From NCBI GenBank assembly GCA_024998685.1, contig JACOEH010000012.1, positions 45,722 through 109,721 on the forward strand: a DNA stretch of 64,000 nucleotides, written 5' to 3'. Positions 45,908 through 54,794 of this stretch are shown piece after piece (position 1 is the first letter of the stretch; each line of letters begins with the position of its first letter). Position numbers and translations under genes: made by a program. The notes below the pieces were generated by a model, which did no database searches, was not told the origin of the DNA, and saw only the letters and a list, made by a program, of their open reading frames with translations. Source of the DNA: Nitrospira sp. GTDB lineage: Bacteria > Nitrospirota > Nitrospiria > Nitrospirales > Nitrospiraceae.

Positions 45908-48249
45908 CTTTCGTGCTCAAATTCTTCAACGGCCACGTCCAGATGACCGTCTATTTGTAGAACCTGCACTTCTACCTTTCCGTTCGGGTCACGCTCAAAA
46001 CGGAGATGCGCTTCGGCCTGGCCCACACGCAAGTGGCGGACTTCCAGATGATGAATGAAATCGGGCAAGAGCGGTCTCACGATCCTAAGGCGCCCGTCGA
46101 AGGCTTCCGGAGTGAGTCCGAGCAGAGTTTCGATCAAATACGGCATGGAGCCCGAGGCCCAGGCCTGCGGATGGTCGGCGACCGGATACCGGATGGGAAT
46201 TGGATCGCGCATGCGGGAGAAGCCGCAAAACAGCTCCGGCAGCTGATCGGCCTTGAAATGGATTGCCGTTTCGACAAGCCCTTTGAACACCCGCAGGAAC
46301 GCCTCATCAAGGCCGTACCGCCTCAAGCCCGCTCCGATGAGTGCATTGTCGTGCGGCCACACCGATCCTAAATGGTAGCTGCCGGGATTGTAGGCTTTTT
46401 CCTTATCCGAAAGCGTGCGGATGCCCCAGCCGCTGAACATGTCGTCGGACATCAATCGCTCCATCGTCCGCTTCGCTTTATCGGGATCGACGATGCCTGT
46501 CCACAAGGCCTGTCCCGGGTTCGAGGACATGACGGCCGCAGGCCGATTGCCGGCCTGAAGGGCCAAGGCATAAAAGCCGTGATCTTCCAACCAGAAATCG
46601 CGATTAAACCGCGCGCGCAGTGTGGCCGCCTCGCGCCGTAACCGGACGGCGCGTTCGGCGTCTCCGCCGCGCGCGTACAGGTCTGCGATGACCAGCTTGG
46701 CCCAATAGGCGCACCCCTGTACTTCGACGAGGGCGATCGGCGGTGTCGCGAGACTGCCGTCCTCGTTGACGAGGGCATCACCGGAATCCTTCCAGCCTTG
46801 ATTGGTCAATCCGCCCTTTTCAGGATCGTCGCTGGTGTAGGCCAAATAGCTCTCCCCATGCCGATCGCCGTGCCTGTCCATCCAATCCAGTGCTCGTTCA
46901 ACATGGTCCTTCAATTCCTGAAAGAGTGTCAGCTCGCCCGTCCAATGCGCGTGGCGGCCGAGCAGGATCAAGAACAGCGCCGTCGCATCCACTGCTCCAT
47001 GATATGGCGTGTGCGGGATCAGATTCAGATGCGCGGCCTCGCCGATGCGCAACTCATGGAGAATTTTCCCCGGCTGCTCATCACGCCATTCGTCGTAACG
47101 TTGACCTTGGTATTTGGCCAGGAGCCGCAGAACCTGTGCTCCGATATCCGGCGAGTAGGCCAGCATCTGTAATGCCGTAATCATGCTGTCCCGGCCGAAC
47201 AGCGTCACGAACCACGGTACCCCGCCGGCAAAAAATGTCTCGTTATCGATCGTGCTTCTCAGGACGCGCAGATCGCGCAGCGACCGATCAAGGATGCGCT
47301 GAAGGACGAAACTATCGCTTGAGATCCTCGTGGTGGAGTTCAGCCACGCCTCTGCCTCTTGATGCAGGCGAGATTCGAGGCGCCCGATGTCGGGACTTTC
47401 GATCGGTTTCGGTTCGGCCCCGCGACGGTCGGCCGATTCTCGGATGACGAGCGAAACATGCAGCTGCTTGGTCTCTTCCGGATCCAACCTCATGTGAAAC
47501 ACGGCGCGCGAACCCTCGGACTTGTCGACGGCGCGCGAGAAATGAACCGTGAGACTCCGATAAAGGTTGTCCTTTCCATCGTAGAGAAACGTCAGGGCAC
47601 CGTCCCTCCACATCGGCGCCTGTACGGTTCCTAACTTGTCCTTCAACATGCCTTTGACGGTGTAGAGATCTTCGAACCCGGCCCGGAAGTCAAACGAGAC
47701 GGGGAATTCCGCCGGTCGCCGGCCGTAGTGCTGAAAGTCCAAGACATCGTGCAGGGCGAGATTTTGAGCGTCGATGATGCGACGCCATCGAAGGTCGATC
47801 TGCTCTTCTTTGATCGTGGTCCCGTCCGATGTTTTCATTTCCCGATTGAACAGTTCGAACGTACCCATAAAGCCGGGAGTCGCGCTGCCGCCCAACGCCG
47901 GGGCGGGCTTCCCATCCAGCCTAAACTCATAGCCGTTCAGATACCGGCAGTCGTGGTAATAGAGACCATAGACATGTCCGTCCTCTACGGGCACATTGCC
48001 GTCCTGCTCGCAGAGAAAGAATACATTCCCATCCTTGAGCACGATTGCATCCGCAATACTGTCGGCCGTGGTCGGCCGTTTCTGGGTGAGGAAGTGTTGC
48101 TTGCGTTTCTTCTGCTTTTGAGAAAGGCCGACGAGCTGGAAAGGCTGCGGATGGCCTGGCTCCATGAAAGGCCACGCCGGCAATAGGATGAGCGAGAGAA
48201 AGCTTCTACGGGACAGAAGAAAGGATTTTTGGGGGTCTCGGTCCCTCAT
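45904..48249 (-). CDS. Glycogen-debranching-type amylo-alpha-1,6-glucosidase with Tat-like signal
   Basis: About 781 residues. Residues 80-260 form the N-terminal debranching-enzyme domain (VFFLCEQDGNVPVEDGHVYG, GLYYHDCRYLNGYEF, LQHYGRRPAEF-like pattern), and residues about 290-780 the (alpha/alpha)6 glycosidase domain with FAGGVPWFVTLFGRDSMITA, AYTSDDPEKGGLTNQGWKDS, and SVWPHDNALIGAGLRRYG. This matches bacterial amylo-alpha-1,6-glucosidases. A twin-arginine-like segment LSRRSFLSLILLPA lies near residues 10-25, which is unusual for a glycogen enzyme. ATG 48249 is chosen; a GTG at 48288 is possible. Coupled to the downstream membrane protein by GTGA. Confidence 0.82.
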   Translation of the reverse strand: MRDRDPQKSFLLSRRSFLSLILLPAWPFMEPGHPQPFQLVGLSQKQKKRKQHFLTQKRPTTADSIADAIVLKDGNVFFLCEQDGNVPVEDGHVYGLYYHDCRYLNGYEFRLDGKPAPALGGSATPGFMGTFELFNREMKTSDGTTIKEEQIDLRWRRIIDAQNLALHDVLDFQHYGRRPAEFPVSFDFRAGFEDLYTVKGMLKDKLGTVQAPMWRDGALTFLYDGKDNLYRSLTVHFSRAVDKSEGSRAVFHMRLDPEETKQLHVSLVIRESADRRGAEPKPIESPDIGRLESRLHQEAEAWLNSTTRISSDSFVLQRILDRSLRDLRVLRSTIDNETFFAGGVPWFVTLFGRDSMITALQMLAYSPDIGAQVLRLLAKYQGQRYDEWRDEQPGKILHELRIGEAAHLNLIPHTPYHGAVDATALFLILLGRHAHWTGELTLFQELKDHVERALDWMDRHGDRHGESYLAYTSDDPEKGGLTNQGWKDSGDALVNEDGSLATPPIALVEVQGCAYWAKLVIADLYARGGDAERAVRLRREAATLRARFNRDFWLEDHGFYALALQAGNRPAAVMSSNPGQALWTGIVDPDKAKRTMERLMSDDMFSGWGIRTLSDKEKAYNPGSYHLGSVWPHDNALIGAGLRRYGLDEAFLRVFKGLVETAIHFKADQLPELFCGFSRMRDPIPIRYPVADHPQAWASGSMPYLIETLLGLTPEAFDGRLRIVRPLLPDFIHHLEVRHLRVGQAEAHLRFERDPNGKVEVQVLQIDGHLDVAVEEFEHER

Positions 48250-48499
48250 GCAATCTCTGGCCGTCGTTCTTTCACGCTCAATGCACACCTACTGTCGAAA
48301 GGGCTGATGAACCGATGAGTCGATCGGTGACCCACTCCGCCATCCGTTGTCGCCCCATCTCCGCTCTATATCTGCATCGGTTCAGCCCCGAAGATGGAGC
48401 TATAACGATAGGCAGTAGGAGAGCGCTTGCTAACGAATGATCGCTGGCTCAGTATGCGTAGCCTTCAAGATGCGCCGATACACCCCATGCGCGTTCGCT

Positions 48500-49543
48500 T
48501 CAATGACGGTGACGGCATCCGAGCCGATGCCTCGCCCTCTTGGACTGTGCCTTCGCATAGCACATGTACCCGGCAGCCAGACCAAGACTGGTCAGGCTTA
48601 TCCAATTCCTGCGCATATTGAGCCAGGACTGGAGACTGAAGGATCGCGACTTGCTGTCGAATTCGCCATGCGCGCCGAAATCTCCCGACAATGGCTCATG
48701 CAAGTTGTTCGGACGGTGAGGATTCACCGGTTGATCGGTCTGTTGCGAGTGATAACCCATCCAGGCCAGATAGTGATCGGCAAATCCAGGCATGAGTTTT
48801 TGGCCGATAATCGCCTTAACCGCGGAGAACCCGATCCAGAGCTCACGTCGTCGGTGATGTGCGGCCCAATAGGCGGCTCTGGCGATGACCTCCGGCTGAT
48901 AAATCGGTGGAACTGGCTGTGGATGATGCGGCATGCGACTTTTGGCCCAGGTAAATTGCGGGGTGTTCACGGCCGGCAATTGCAGCGTCGTAATGTCGAT
49001 GTGGCTGCCGTCGTGAATCAGCTCGGATCTTAGCGAATCGGTAAAGCCCTGAATTGCATGCTTGGCGCCACAATAAGCCGATTGCAGGGGAATCGAGCGG
49101 TAGGCGAGCGCGGAGCCGACTTGGATGATTTTCCCTTTATTGCGCTCCCTCATCCGCCGGACTGCCGCAAGCGTGCCATAGACATACCCAAGATAGGAGA
49201 CATTGGTGACCCGCTGATAGTCTTCGGGCGTCATATCGACGGCCGGCGAGAGCACCGTGACCATCGCGACATTCACCCAGACGTCGATCGGACCCAATTC
49301 TCGCGTGACGGTATCGGCCGCATCCTCGACCTGTTGAGGATCTGACATATCCGTCTGGACGGCGATTGCACGCTCGCCCGCCTCTTCGACTTCCCGCCTG
49401 GCGCCCTCTAATCCATCACGGCTCCTGGCGAGCAAACCGATGGACGCTCCATGTTTAGCGAACTCACGCACGATGGCGCGTCCGACACCGGCTGAGGCTC
49501 CAGTCACCACGACCACTTCTACGCGCCGCTCATTCTGTCGCAT
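48500..49543 (-). CDS. SDR-family oxidoreductase with C-terminal membrane segment
   Basis: 347 residues. VVVTGASAGVGRAIVREFAKHG is the NAD(P)-binding TGxxxGxG motif. The usual NNAG reads VNVAM here. SAYCGAKHAIQGFTD carries the catalytic Tyr-x-x-x-Lys as YCGAK, and IIQVGSALAYRS the catalytic Ser. Beyond the 250-residue SDR fold, a further 90 residues include WISLTSLGLAAGYMCYAKA, a probable membrane anchor, and end in basic residues. Family members with similar starts (VWVNxAM) reduce a range of sugar, steroid or polyketide-type carbonyls, so the substrate is unknown. GGGAGGAAG lies upstream of ATG 49543. Confidence 0.83.
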   Translation of the reverse strand: MRQNERRVEVVVVTGASAGVGRAIVREFAKHGASIGLLARSRDGLEGARREVEEAGERAIAVQTDMSDPQQVEDAADTVTRELGPIDVWVNVAMVTVLSPAVDMTPEDYQRVTNVSYLGYVYGTLAAVRRMRERNKGKIIQVGSALAYRSIPLQSAYCGAKHAIQGFTDSLRSELIHDGSHIDITTLQLPAVNTPQFTWAKSRMPHHPQPVPPIYQPEVIARAAYWAAHHRRRELWIGFSAVKAIIGQKLMPGFADHYLAWMGYHSQQTDQPVNPHRPNNLHEPLSGDFGAHGEFDSKSRSFSLQSWLNMRRNWISLTSLGLAAGYMCYAKAQSKRARHRLGCRHRH

Positions 49544-49610
49544 CCCAAGCTTCCTCCCGTGGTCCATTACACGACTTCAAGATGTCTGCGACGGTTTCTA
49601 ATATCTCACG

Positions 49611-49787
49611 ATGAAAGAGGTAGCAGACGACCTCAACCTGACCGCACACACGATCGCTTTTCACAAATGCAGAATCATGGAACGGCATGGGCACAAGAAC
49701 TCTGCAGACTTAGGATCAAAGAATGCTCGGAGCTTCCGACAATGCTCGGCCTCCTTGCCGTCGTCACACAACTCCTCTCAAGCTTGA
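49611..49787 (+). pseudogene. Remnant of a LuxR/FixJ-type response-regulator HTH
   Basis: The frame from ATG 49611 starts MKEVADDLNLTAHTIAFHKC and continues RIMERHGHKNSADL. This is the C-terminal helix-turn-helix of NarL/FixJ regulators (KEIAxxLxLTxRTVAFHKxxIMExLGLKxxAEL). A stop (TAA) lies 4 codons upstream in the same frame and no receiver domain is visible before it; the protein then runs into unrelated sequence to TGA 49787. It is a broken fragment, 58 codons long, between the SDR and Ysc84 genes. Confidence 0.65.
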
Positions 49788-49845
49788 GCCGGAAGAAGCC
49801 GCCGACTTCTTCACCATACGACAGGCACACCACAAATGGGATTCT

Positions 49846-50412
49846 TTACTTATCTATTTTGGTAAACTTCGAGCCTTCCAACGACAAGTCGTACATCAGT
49901 CCCTTCTGGCCGAAGACGAAGCCGACAATCGGCTCGTTGAATTTTTTCGTGTCGACTGAACCTTCTGCTCCGAGATTCGCCAGCACGACAGAGCCGTCCA
50001 CCCCAACCTTCCAGCCGTTACTCTCGCGAAATTTATTTAGCGCCCCGTCTTCCAAAAACACGAGAAGAATCGACTTCATTTGCCCCCCGAGCTGAACCCC
50101 CAAGGAGGCCGAGGCCATGTTGTAGTAACTCACAGTCTTCCCTTCAATGCGTAACTCCCCTTCGCCATACTCACCGCCGACCCCCACACCGGCCTGGATG
50201 ACCTTAGGAAGAACCAATATCCCTTTGCTGCTTGCCAAAAAATCCTCGGCGCCCCTGACGTCTTGGACAAATTGTTTCAACGCGACATCGACGTTGACGT
50301 CGATTTCCTTCGCTGTGGCCGCATAGACCGAACCGACAGACCAACTCGCGATCGTCAGAGTCATGGTCATGGTAACAGCTACAATCGACCAGATGCGTTT
50401 TACATTCTGCAT
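49846..50412 (-). CDS. Exported SYLF-domain (Ysc84) lipid-binding protein
   Basis: 188 residues. A signal peptide (WSIVAVTMTMTLTIASWSVGS) is followed by a SYLF/Ysc84 domain: DFLASSKGILVLPKVIQAGVG, YYNMASASLGVQLGGQMKSI, and LNKFRESNGWKVGVDGSVV. The domain binds phosphoinositides or other acidic lipids in eukaryotes; bacterial exported forms are common and of unknown function. A short inverted palindromic region with CACGTGTATACGTG-like repeats lies about 60 bases upstream. The gene is followed on the same strand only by a broken LuxR fragment on the other strand. Confidence 0.85.
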   Translation of the reverse strand: MQNVKRIWSIVAVTMTMTLTIASWSVGSVYAATAKEIDVNVDVALKQFVQDVRGAEDFLASSKGILVLPKVIQAGVGVGGEYGEGELRIEGKTVSYYNMASASLGVQLGGQMKSILLVFLEDGALNKFRESNGWKVGVDGSVVLANLGAEGSVDTKKFNEPIVGFVFGQKGLMYDLSLEGSKFTKIDK

Positions 50413-50597
50413 GGCTTTTCTCCCTTTTCCTTAATTAATTACCGCCCGCGATACGGGCACTCACAACATGGCTCAGCCGTGTATAACACGTGTATACGTG
50501 TATAAATGTGATGGTACACACAAGTTCTTCAGGCAGATACTGTCAAGACCCCCAGCTTCCACCGTCTCGGCTTGTCGCTCCGCCACGGTTGGCTCCG

Positions 50598-50735
50598 TCA
50601 GCGATTGATACGTCGTGTACATGTCCGCATAGAGCCCCCGCCCCACAACCAGCGCCGCAGCGTCTCCGCGCCAAGCGTGATGCCATCCCGCTCGGCCAGC
50701 TTCTCTATCGCCAAGGTCATGACGCTGGGCCAAGG
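50598..50735 (-). pseudogene. Fragment of an ISNCY-type transposase
   Basis: The minus-strand frame from 50720 encodes MTLAIEKLAERDGITLGAET followed by LRRWLW. This is the N-terminal helix-turn-helix of ISNCY-family transposases (LAxEKLAERDGIxLSxETLRRWL). It is stopped at 50598 and further family-like sequence continues in another frame, so it carries frameshifts. No inverted repeats or target duplications remain. It sits among palindromic sequence between Ysc84 and the second GH15 gene. Confidence 0.55.
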
Positions 50736-50808
50736 AGTCAAAGTGCAGCTGCCTGGGCCCAGAAGAAACCGACGAGAGAAAAGATGTACCGGAGTCTGTA
50801 TTATCCTG

Positions 50809-52572
50809 TTACCCTCTCATGCTGTCCGCGTCGACGAATGCGTGCGCTGCATTGACCAGAGCCAGATGAGACAAGCCCTGTGGAAAATTTCCCATCTGGC
50901 ACTGTTTCTCCGGATCGTATTCCTCCGACAGTAAGCCGACATCGTTACAGAGTCTGAGAAGGCGTTCGAATAAACGCTCGGCCTCTGCGCGCCGCCCCAT
51001 CAGGACGTAGGCATGTGCCAGCCAGAAACTACAGGCGATGAAGACGCCCTGCGTCGGTGAGTCGGCGCTCCCGTGGCGATACAAGAGTCCCTCGTCAACC
51101 ATCAGTTCACGTTCGATGGCCTGCACGGTGCCGAGTACACGCGGATCATGGGGCGGAAGAAATCCGACGACCGGGATCAGTAGAAGACTGGAATCCAGCG
51201 CGGTAGAGCCGAACTCCCGGACGAACGTGCCTCGTCCTGGATTGTAGCCGTCACGACACACCGTCTCATGGATTTTGGCGCGGAGATTCCGCCAACGATC
51301 CAGCGGTCCTTCCAATCTAAACCGTTCGATATCCTTGACCGCTCGATCCAATGCCACCCATGCCATCACCTTGGAATAGGTAAACTGCGTCCGTTCACCT
51401 CTCGCTTCCCAAATCCCCTCGTCCGGACGCTCCCAGATCGACTCCAGACGATCAATCAATCGGCACTGCAGGCACCACGCCGTTGGCTCCGGTTCGATTC
51501 CTCTCTCGCGGGCCAGGTGCATCCCCTCCATGACCTCGCCGTACAGGTCGAGTTGAAACTGTCGGAAGGCTTGGTTTCCGATGTGCACCGGGCTCGAGCC
51601 GTCATGGCCGGGTAACCACGGGAGTTCCTGCTCAGGCAAGCGGCGTTCCCCCGCCACTCCATACACGACCTGAATAGCCGATGGATCGCCGGCAACCGTT
51701 CGCTCGACCCATTCCCGCCATGCCTTCGCTTCATCCTTGTATCCGCTGTCCAGCAACGCGCATAGGGTAAAGCTGACGTCCCGAAGCCAACAGAAGCGGT
51801 AGTCCCAATTACTACCGCTCCGCAGGCCTTCCGAAAGAGAGGTTGTAGCAGCGGCCACCATCCCGCCGGTCGGCGCATAGGTCATCGCCTTTAATGTGAT
51901 CAATGAACGAACGACTTGTTCTTTCCAAGGGCCGCGATACGTGCACCGATCCGACCAGTCTCTCCACCATTGCTCCGTCGTCTCGACGGCTTTCTCCGGA
52001 TCCAAGGCCGGCGGCGGCGATTCATGAGACGCATAGGACGCCGACACGAACCAGAGGCGCTGCCCAGTCGAAACGGTAAATTCCGCCGTCATCGCCTGCC
52101 GCTCGTGGCGAAGATCCGCATCCGCGCGCAAGCACACCGCATCAGGACCGGCCATCGCCGTCAGCATTCCGTTAAGACTGCGAACCCAAGGAACAATCAA
52201 GCCGTAATCGAACCGTACAACCAGCTCCATCTGCATCCGAACGCGACCTTTTCGCCCTTCGACCATGCGGACCACGGTCGGATGGCGCTCTCTGATCGGC
52301 ATGCAATCCACGACGGCAACTGATCCGTCTACGGTTTCGTATTCGGTTTCCAGGATCAACGTGCCGGGTCGGTAGCGACGATGGATTCGATGGACGACTC
52401 CTGCCGGCCTCAGCAACCAGCGGCCGTGTTCCGGCCTTCCCAGCAGCGCGGCGAAACATGCGGCGGAATCGAAGCGCGGCAGGCACAGCCAATCGATCGA
52501 TCCATCACGAGACACCAAGCCAGCCGTATGGGTGTCACCGATCAACGCATAATCTTCAATCTTGGACGGCAC
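50809..52572 (-). CDS. GH15 family glycoside hydrolase (glucoamylase/trehalase type), copy 2
   Basis: About 587 residues. It begins KIEDYALIGDTHTAGLVSRDG then SIDWLCLPRFDS, as in copy 1, and has both catalytic Glu regions: RPDEGIWEARGER (about 383) and LSEEYDPEK (about 551). The two copies align from end to end, so they arose by duplication, though they have diverged. The start is unclear: GTG 52572 gives an N-terminus like copy 1, and TTG 52584 adds 4 residues. No signal peptide. A possible function is trehalose or maltodextrin hydrolysis in stress or carbon-storage turnover. Between the copies lie the debranching enzyme and SDR genes. Confidence 0.87.
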   Translation of the reverse strand: MPSKIEDYALIGDTHTAGLVSRDGSIDWLCLPRFDSAACFAALLGRPEHGRWLLRPAGVVHRIHRRYRPGTLILETEYETVDGSVAVVDCMPIRERHPTVVRMVEGRKGRVRMQMELVVRFDYGLIVPWVRSLNGMLTAMAGPDAVCLRADADLRHERQAMTAEFTVSTGQRLWFVSASYASHESPPPALDPEKAVETTEQWWRDWSDRCTYRGPWKEQVVRSLITLKAMTYAPTGGMVAAATTSLSEGLRSGSNWDYRFCWLRDVSFTLCALLDSGYKDEAKAWREWVERTVAGDPSAIQVVYGVAGERRLPEQELPWLPGHDGSSPVHIGNQAFRQFQLDLYGEVMEGMHLARERGIEPEPTAWCLQCRLIDRLESIWERPDEGIWEARGERTQFTYSKVMAWVALDRAVKDIERFRLEGPLDRWRNLRAKIHETVCRDGYNPGRGTFVREFGSTALDSSLLLIPVVGFLPPHDPRVLGTVQAIERELMVDEGLLYRHGSADSPTQGVFIACSFWLAHAYVLMGRRAEAERLFERLLRLCNDVGLLSEEYDPEKQCQMGNFPQGLSHLALVNAAHAFVDADSMRG

Positions 52573-53040
52573 GGATCTGCTCAACGCGCGAGGTTAGTTC
52601 CAATAGGATTTTCGGTAGAGAGCTAATTCGCACTGCGCGGTCATCATCAATACGCTCATGACTTCGCCCATCACGCTTAAGACTTTTCCAACTTCGTTCG
52701 AAGTTCGCATACTTCATACCAAGTAACGCCGTTTCACTGTGGGGAGAAGAAACGCGATCTACAACGCAACATCTCATCTATGTAGCATAGCGTCGATAAC
52801 GTGATCGGCATGACCTCGAGACTAAGCGGACGCGCGCAGGAAAGACGTGAACTCAGGAACAACTGTTTCGACAGAATGTCTCGACAAAGACAGAGTGTCG
52901 CGCTCGGGCATCAACAATCGTGCAGATTTGCGGTCGTCTTTCAGGGCATTCCGATTGCAGTCTCTTCAAGAGACTACATGTCGTCGACCAACTTGCAGGC
53001 GCCTCATCCGGGCGGAAAAAATACGGACAGGAGGAGTGCT
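52573..53040. other. Divergent intergenic region
   Basis: About 470 bases between the second GH15 gene and the TPP enzyme gene. A minus-strand frame at 52556-52717 (about 53 codons) is too weak to call. The plus-strand open frame that continues upstream of 53041 has no protein-like content. Promoters for both genes must lie here, but no clear pair of boxes is seen. Confidence 0.4.
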
Positions 53041-54792
53041 ATGTCGAAAACCGTCGCAGATATTTTGATTGATCGGCTGGTGGATTGGGGAGTGCGAACG
53101 ATCTTCAGTTTTCCTGGAGACGGGATCAACGGAATCTTTGAAGCCCTGCGCACCCGAAGCCAAGACATACAGTTGATCCAGGTTCGCCATGAAGAAGCCG
53201 CCGCCTTCGCCGCGTGCGGCTATGCGAAGTTCTCCCGTCGTCTCGGTGTCTGCTTGGCCACGTCGGGACCGGGCGGGATTCATTTGTTGAACGGCCTCTA
53301 TGACGCCAAGATGGACGGCCAACCGGTTCTGGCCATTACCGGTCATACCTTTCACGATCTCATCGGCACACACTATCAGCAGGACGTCGACCTGGATAAA
53401 CTCTTCATGGATGTGGCGGCCTATAACGAACGCATCATGGGGCCGGCGCATGTCCGCAACGTCGTCGACGAAGCGATCAAGACGGCGATCTCGAAACGCA
53501 CCGTCGCCCATATCACCATCCCTAAAGATATTCAAGATTGGACAAGCGATGGAGCACGATCGAAGGCCAACATTCCTAACCACAGCGCCGATCTCTACAC
53601 CGAAGCGTTCCCCTTGCCGCCGCAAAGTCTACTCCAGCAAGCCGCCGATATCATTAATCAAGGGTCCAAGGTAGCCATCCTGGCCGGTCGTGGATGCCTC
53701 CCGGCGCGTAAGGAAGTGATCGCGCTGGCGGAGAAGGTGGGCGCTCCCATTGTTAAACCTCTGTTGGGCAAAGCCGTGGTACCGGACGACCATCCCTATA
53801 CGACCGGCGGAATTGGTCTCCTCGGGACAGCGCCTTCACAGGAAGTTCTGCAAGAGTGCGATACCTTGATCCTGGCCGGGACCAGTTTCCCGTATATGGA
53901 GTTCTATCCCAAACCTGGCCGGGCCAAAGCGGTTCAAATCGATATCGATCCCGCCCGCATCGGTCTCCGCTATCCCGTGGAGATGGGGCTGGTCGGTCAA
54001 TGCTGGGATGTGTTGCGCGCGCTGCTGCCGTTGGTTCAACACAAACCTAATCGAGACTTTTTAACCAATGCACAAGAAAAAGTGCACCGCTGGAATCAAT
54101 TGATGGAGGAACGAGGCACGCGGACGGATATGCCGATGAAGCCTCAAGTGATCGCCCACCAGCTGAACGATGTCCTGACGGACGATGCCATTATTTGTTG
54201 CGACACGGGGACCGTCACCACATGGGCCGCCCGCCACATCAAGATCAAGGGCACGATGGAATTTTCCGCTTCCGGCACTTTGGCCACGATGGCCTGTGGA
54301 CTGCCCTATGCGGTCGGCGCGGCCGTTGCTCATCCGGGCCGTCAGGTCGTGTGCTTTGCCGGTGACGGCGGCTTTACCATGCTTATGGGGGAACTGGCGA
54401 CCATCGTGAAATATCAGCTGCCGGTCAAAATTATCGTCGTCAAGAATAACGTGCTGGGGATGATCAAGTGGGAGCAGCTCGCGATGGAAGGCAATCCACA
54501 ATATGGAGTGCAACTGCAGCCCATCAACTTTGCCGACTTTGCGCGGGCCTGCGGAGCCGAAGGATACACGGTGGAAGATCCTCGGCAAGTACCCTCCCTG
54601 TTGAAAAAGGCGTTCAGCCAGCCGGGCCCGGCCTTGATCGAAGCCGTGGTCGATCCGAACGAACCTCCGTTGCCAGGCAAAGCGACCGTCGATCAGGCAT
54701 TGACCTTCGCCAAGGCGCTGGCGCGAGGAACGAAGGATCGATGGGGCATCATCAAGACCGTGGTCGAAGACAAGGTCCGTGAGGTGGTGTAG
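53041..54792 (+). CDS. TPP-dependent enzyme, pyruvate oxidase/POXB-like
   Basis: 583 residues. VRTIFSFPGDGINGIFEAL and QVRHEEAAAFAACGYAKF, with the catalytic Glu near residue 50, are the N-terminal PYR domain; the C-terminal PP domain has the TPP motif GDGGFTMLMGELATIVKYQLP (near 441) and NNVLGMIKWEQ. It resembles pyruvate:quinone oxidase and related FAD/TPP enzymes, or possibly 2-oxoacid decarboxylases. AGGAGGAG lies ahead of ATG 53041. It is the first gene of a compact operon: only 2 bases separate it from the enolase-superfamily gene. With a dehydrogenase and an enolase-type enzyme next to it, it could decarboxylate the 2-oxo acid they produce. Confidence 0.86.
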   Translation: MSKTVADILIDRLVDWGVRTIFSFPGDGINGIFEALRTRSQDIQLIQVRHEEAAAFAACGYAKFSRRLGVCLATSGPGGIHLLNGLYDAKMDGQPVLAITGHTFHDLIGTHYQQDVDLDKLFMDVAAYNERIMGPAHVRNVVDEAIKTAISKRTVAHITIPKDIQDWTSDGARSKANIPNHSADLYTEAFPLPPQSLLQQAADIINQGSKVAILAGRGCLPARKEVIALAEKVGAPIVKPLLGKAVVPDDHPYTTGGIGLLGTAPSQEVLQECDTLILAGTSFPYMEFYPKPGRAKAVQIDIDPARIGLRYPVEMGLVGQCWDVLRALLPLVQHKPNRDFLTNAQEKVHRWNQLMEERGTRTDMPMKPQVIAHQLNDVLTDDAIICCDTGTVTTWAARHIKIKGTMEFSASGTLATMACGLPYAVGAAVAHPGRQVVCFAGDGGFTMLMGELATIVKYQLPVKIIVVKNNVLGMIKWEQLAMEGNPQYGVQLQPINFADFARACGAEGYTVEDPRQVPSLLKKAFSQPGPALIEAVVDPNEPPLPGKATVDQALTFAKALARGTKDRWGIIKTVVEDKVREVV

Positions 54793-54794
54793 CG

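Noticed and set aside
50455..50520. CACGTGTATA-rich stretch upstream of Ysc84 as a possible operator
   Set aside because: The repeats are short and imperfect, so I could not separate a true operator from chance.
52556..52717. Minus-strand frame overlapping the start of the second GH15 gene
   Set aside because: No ribosome-binding site and no recognisable family; its overlap with GH15 suggests a chance open frame.
52801..53040. In-frame extension of the TPP enzyme upstream of 53041
   Set aside because: The upstream part lacks protein-like character, and a strong AGGAGGAG site fixes ATG 53041.
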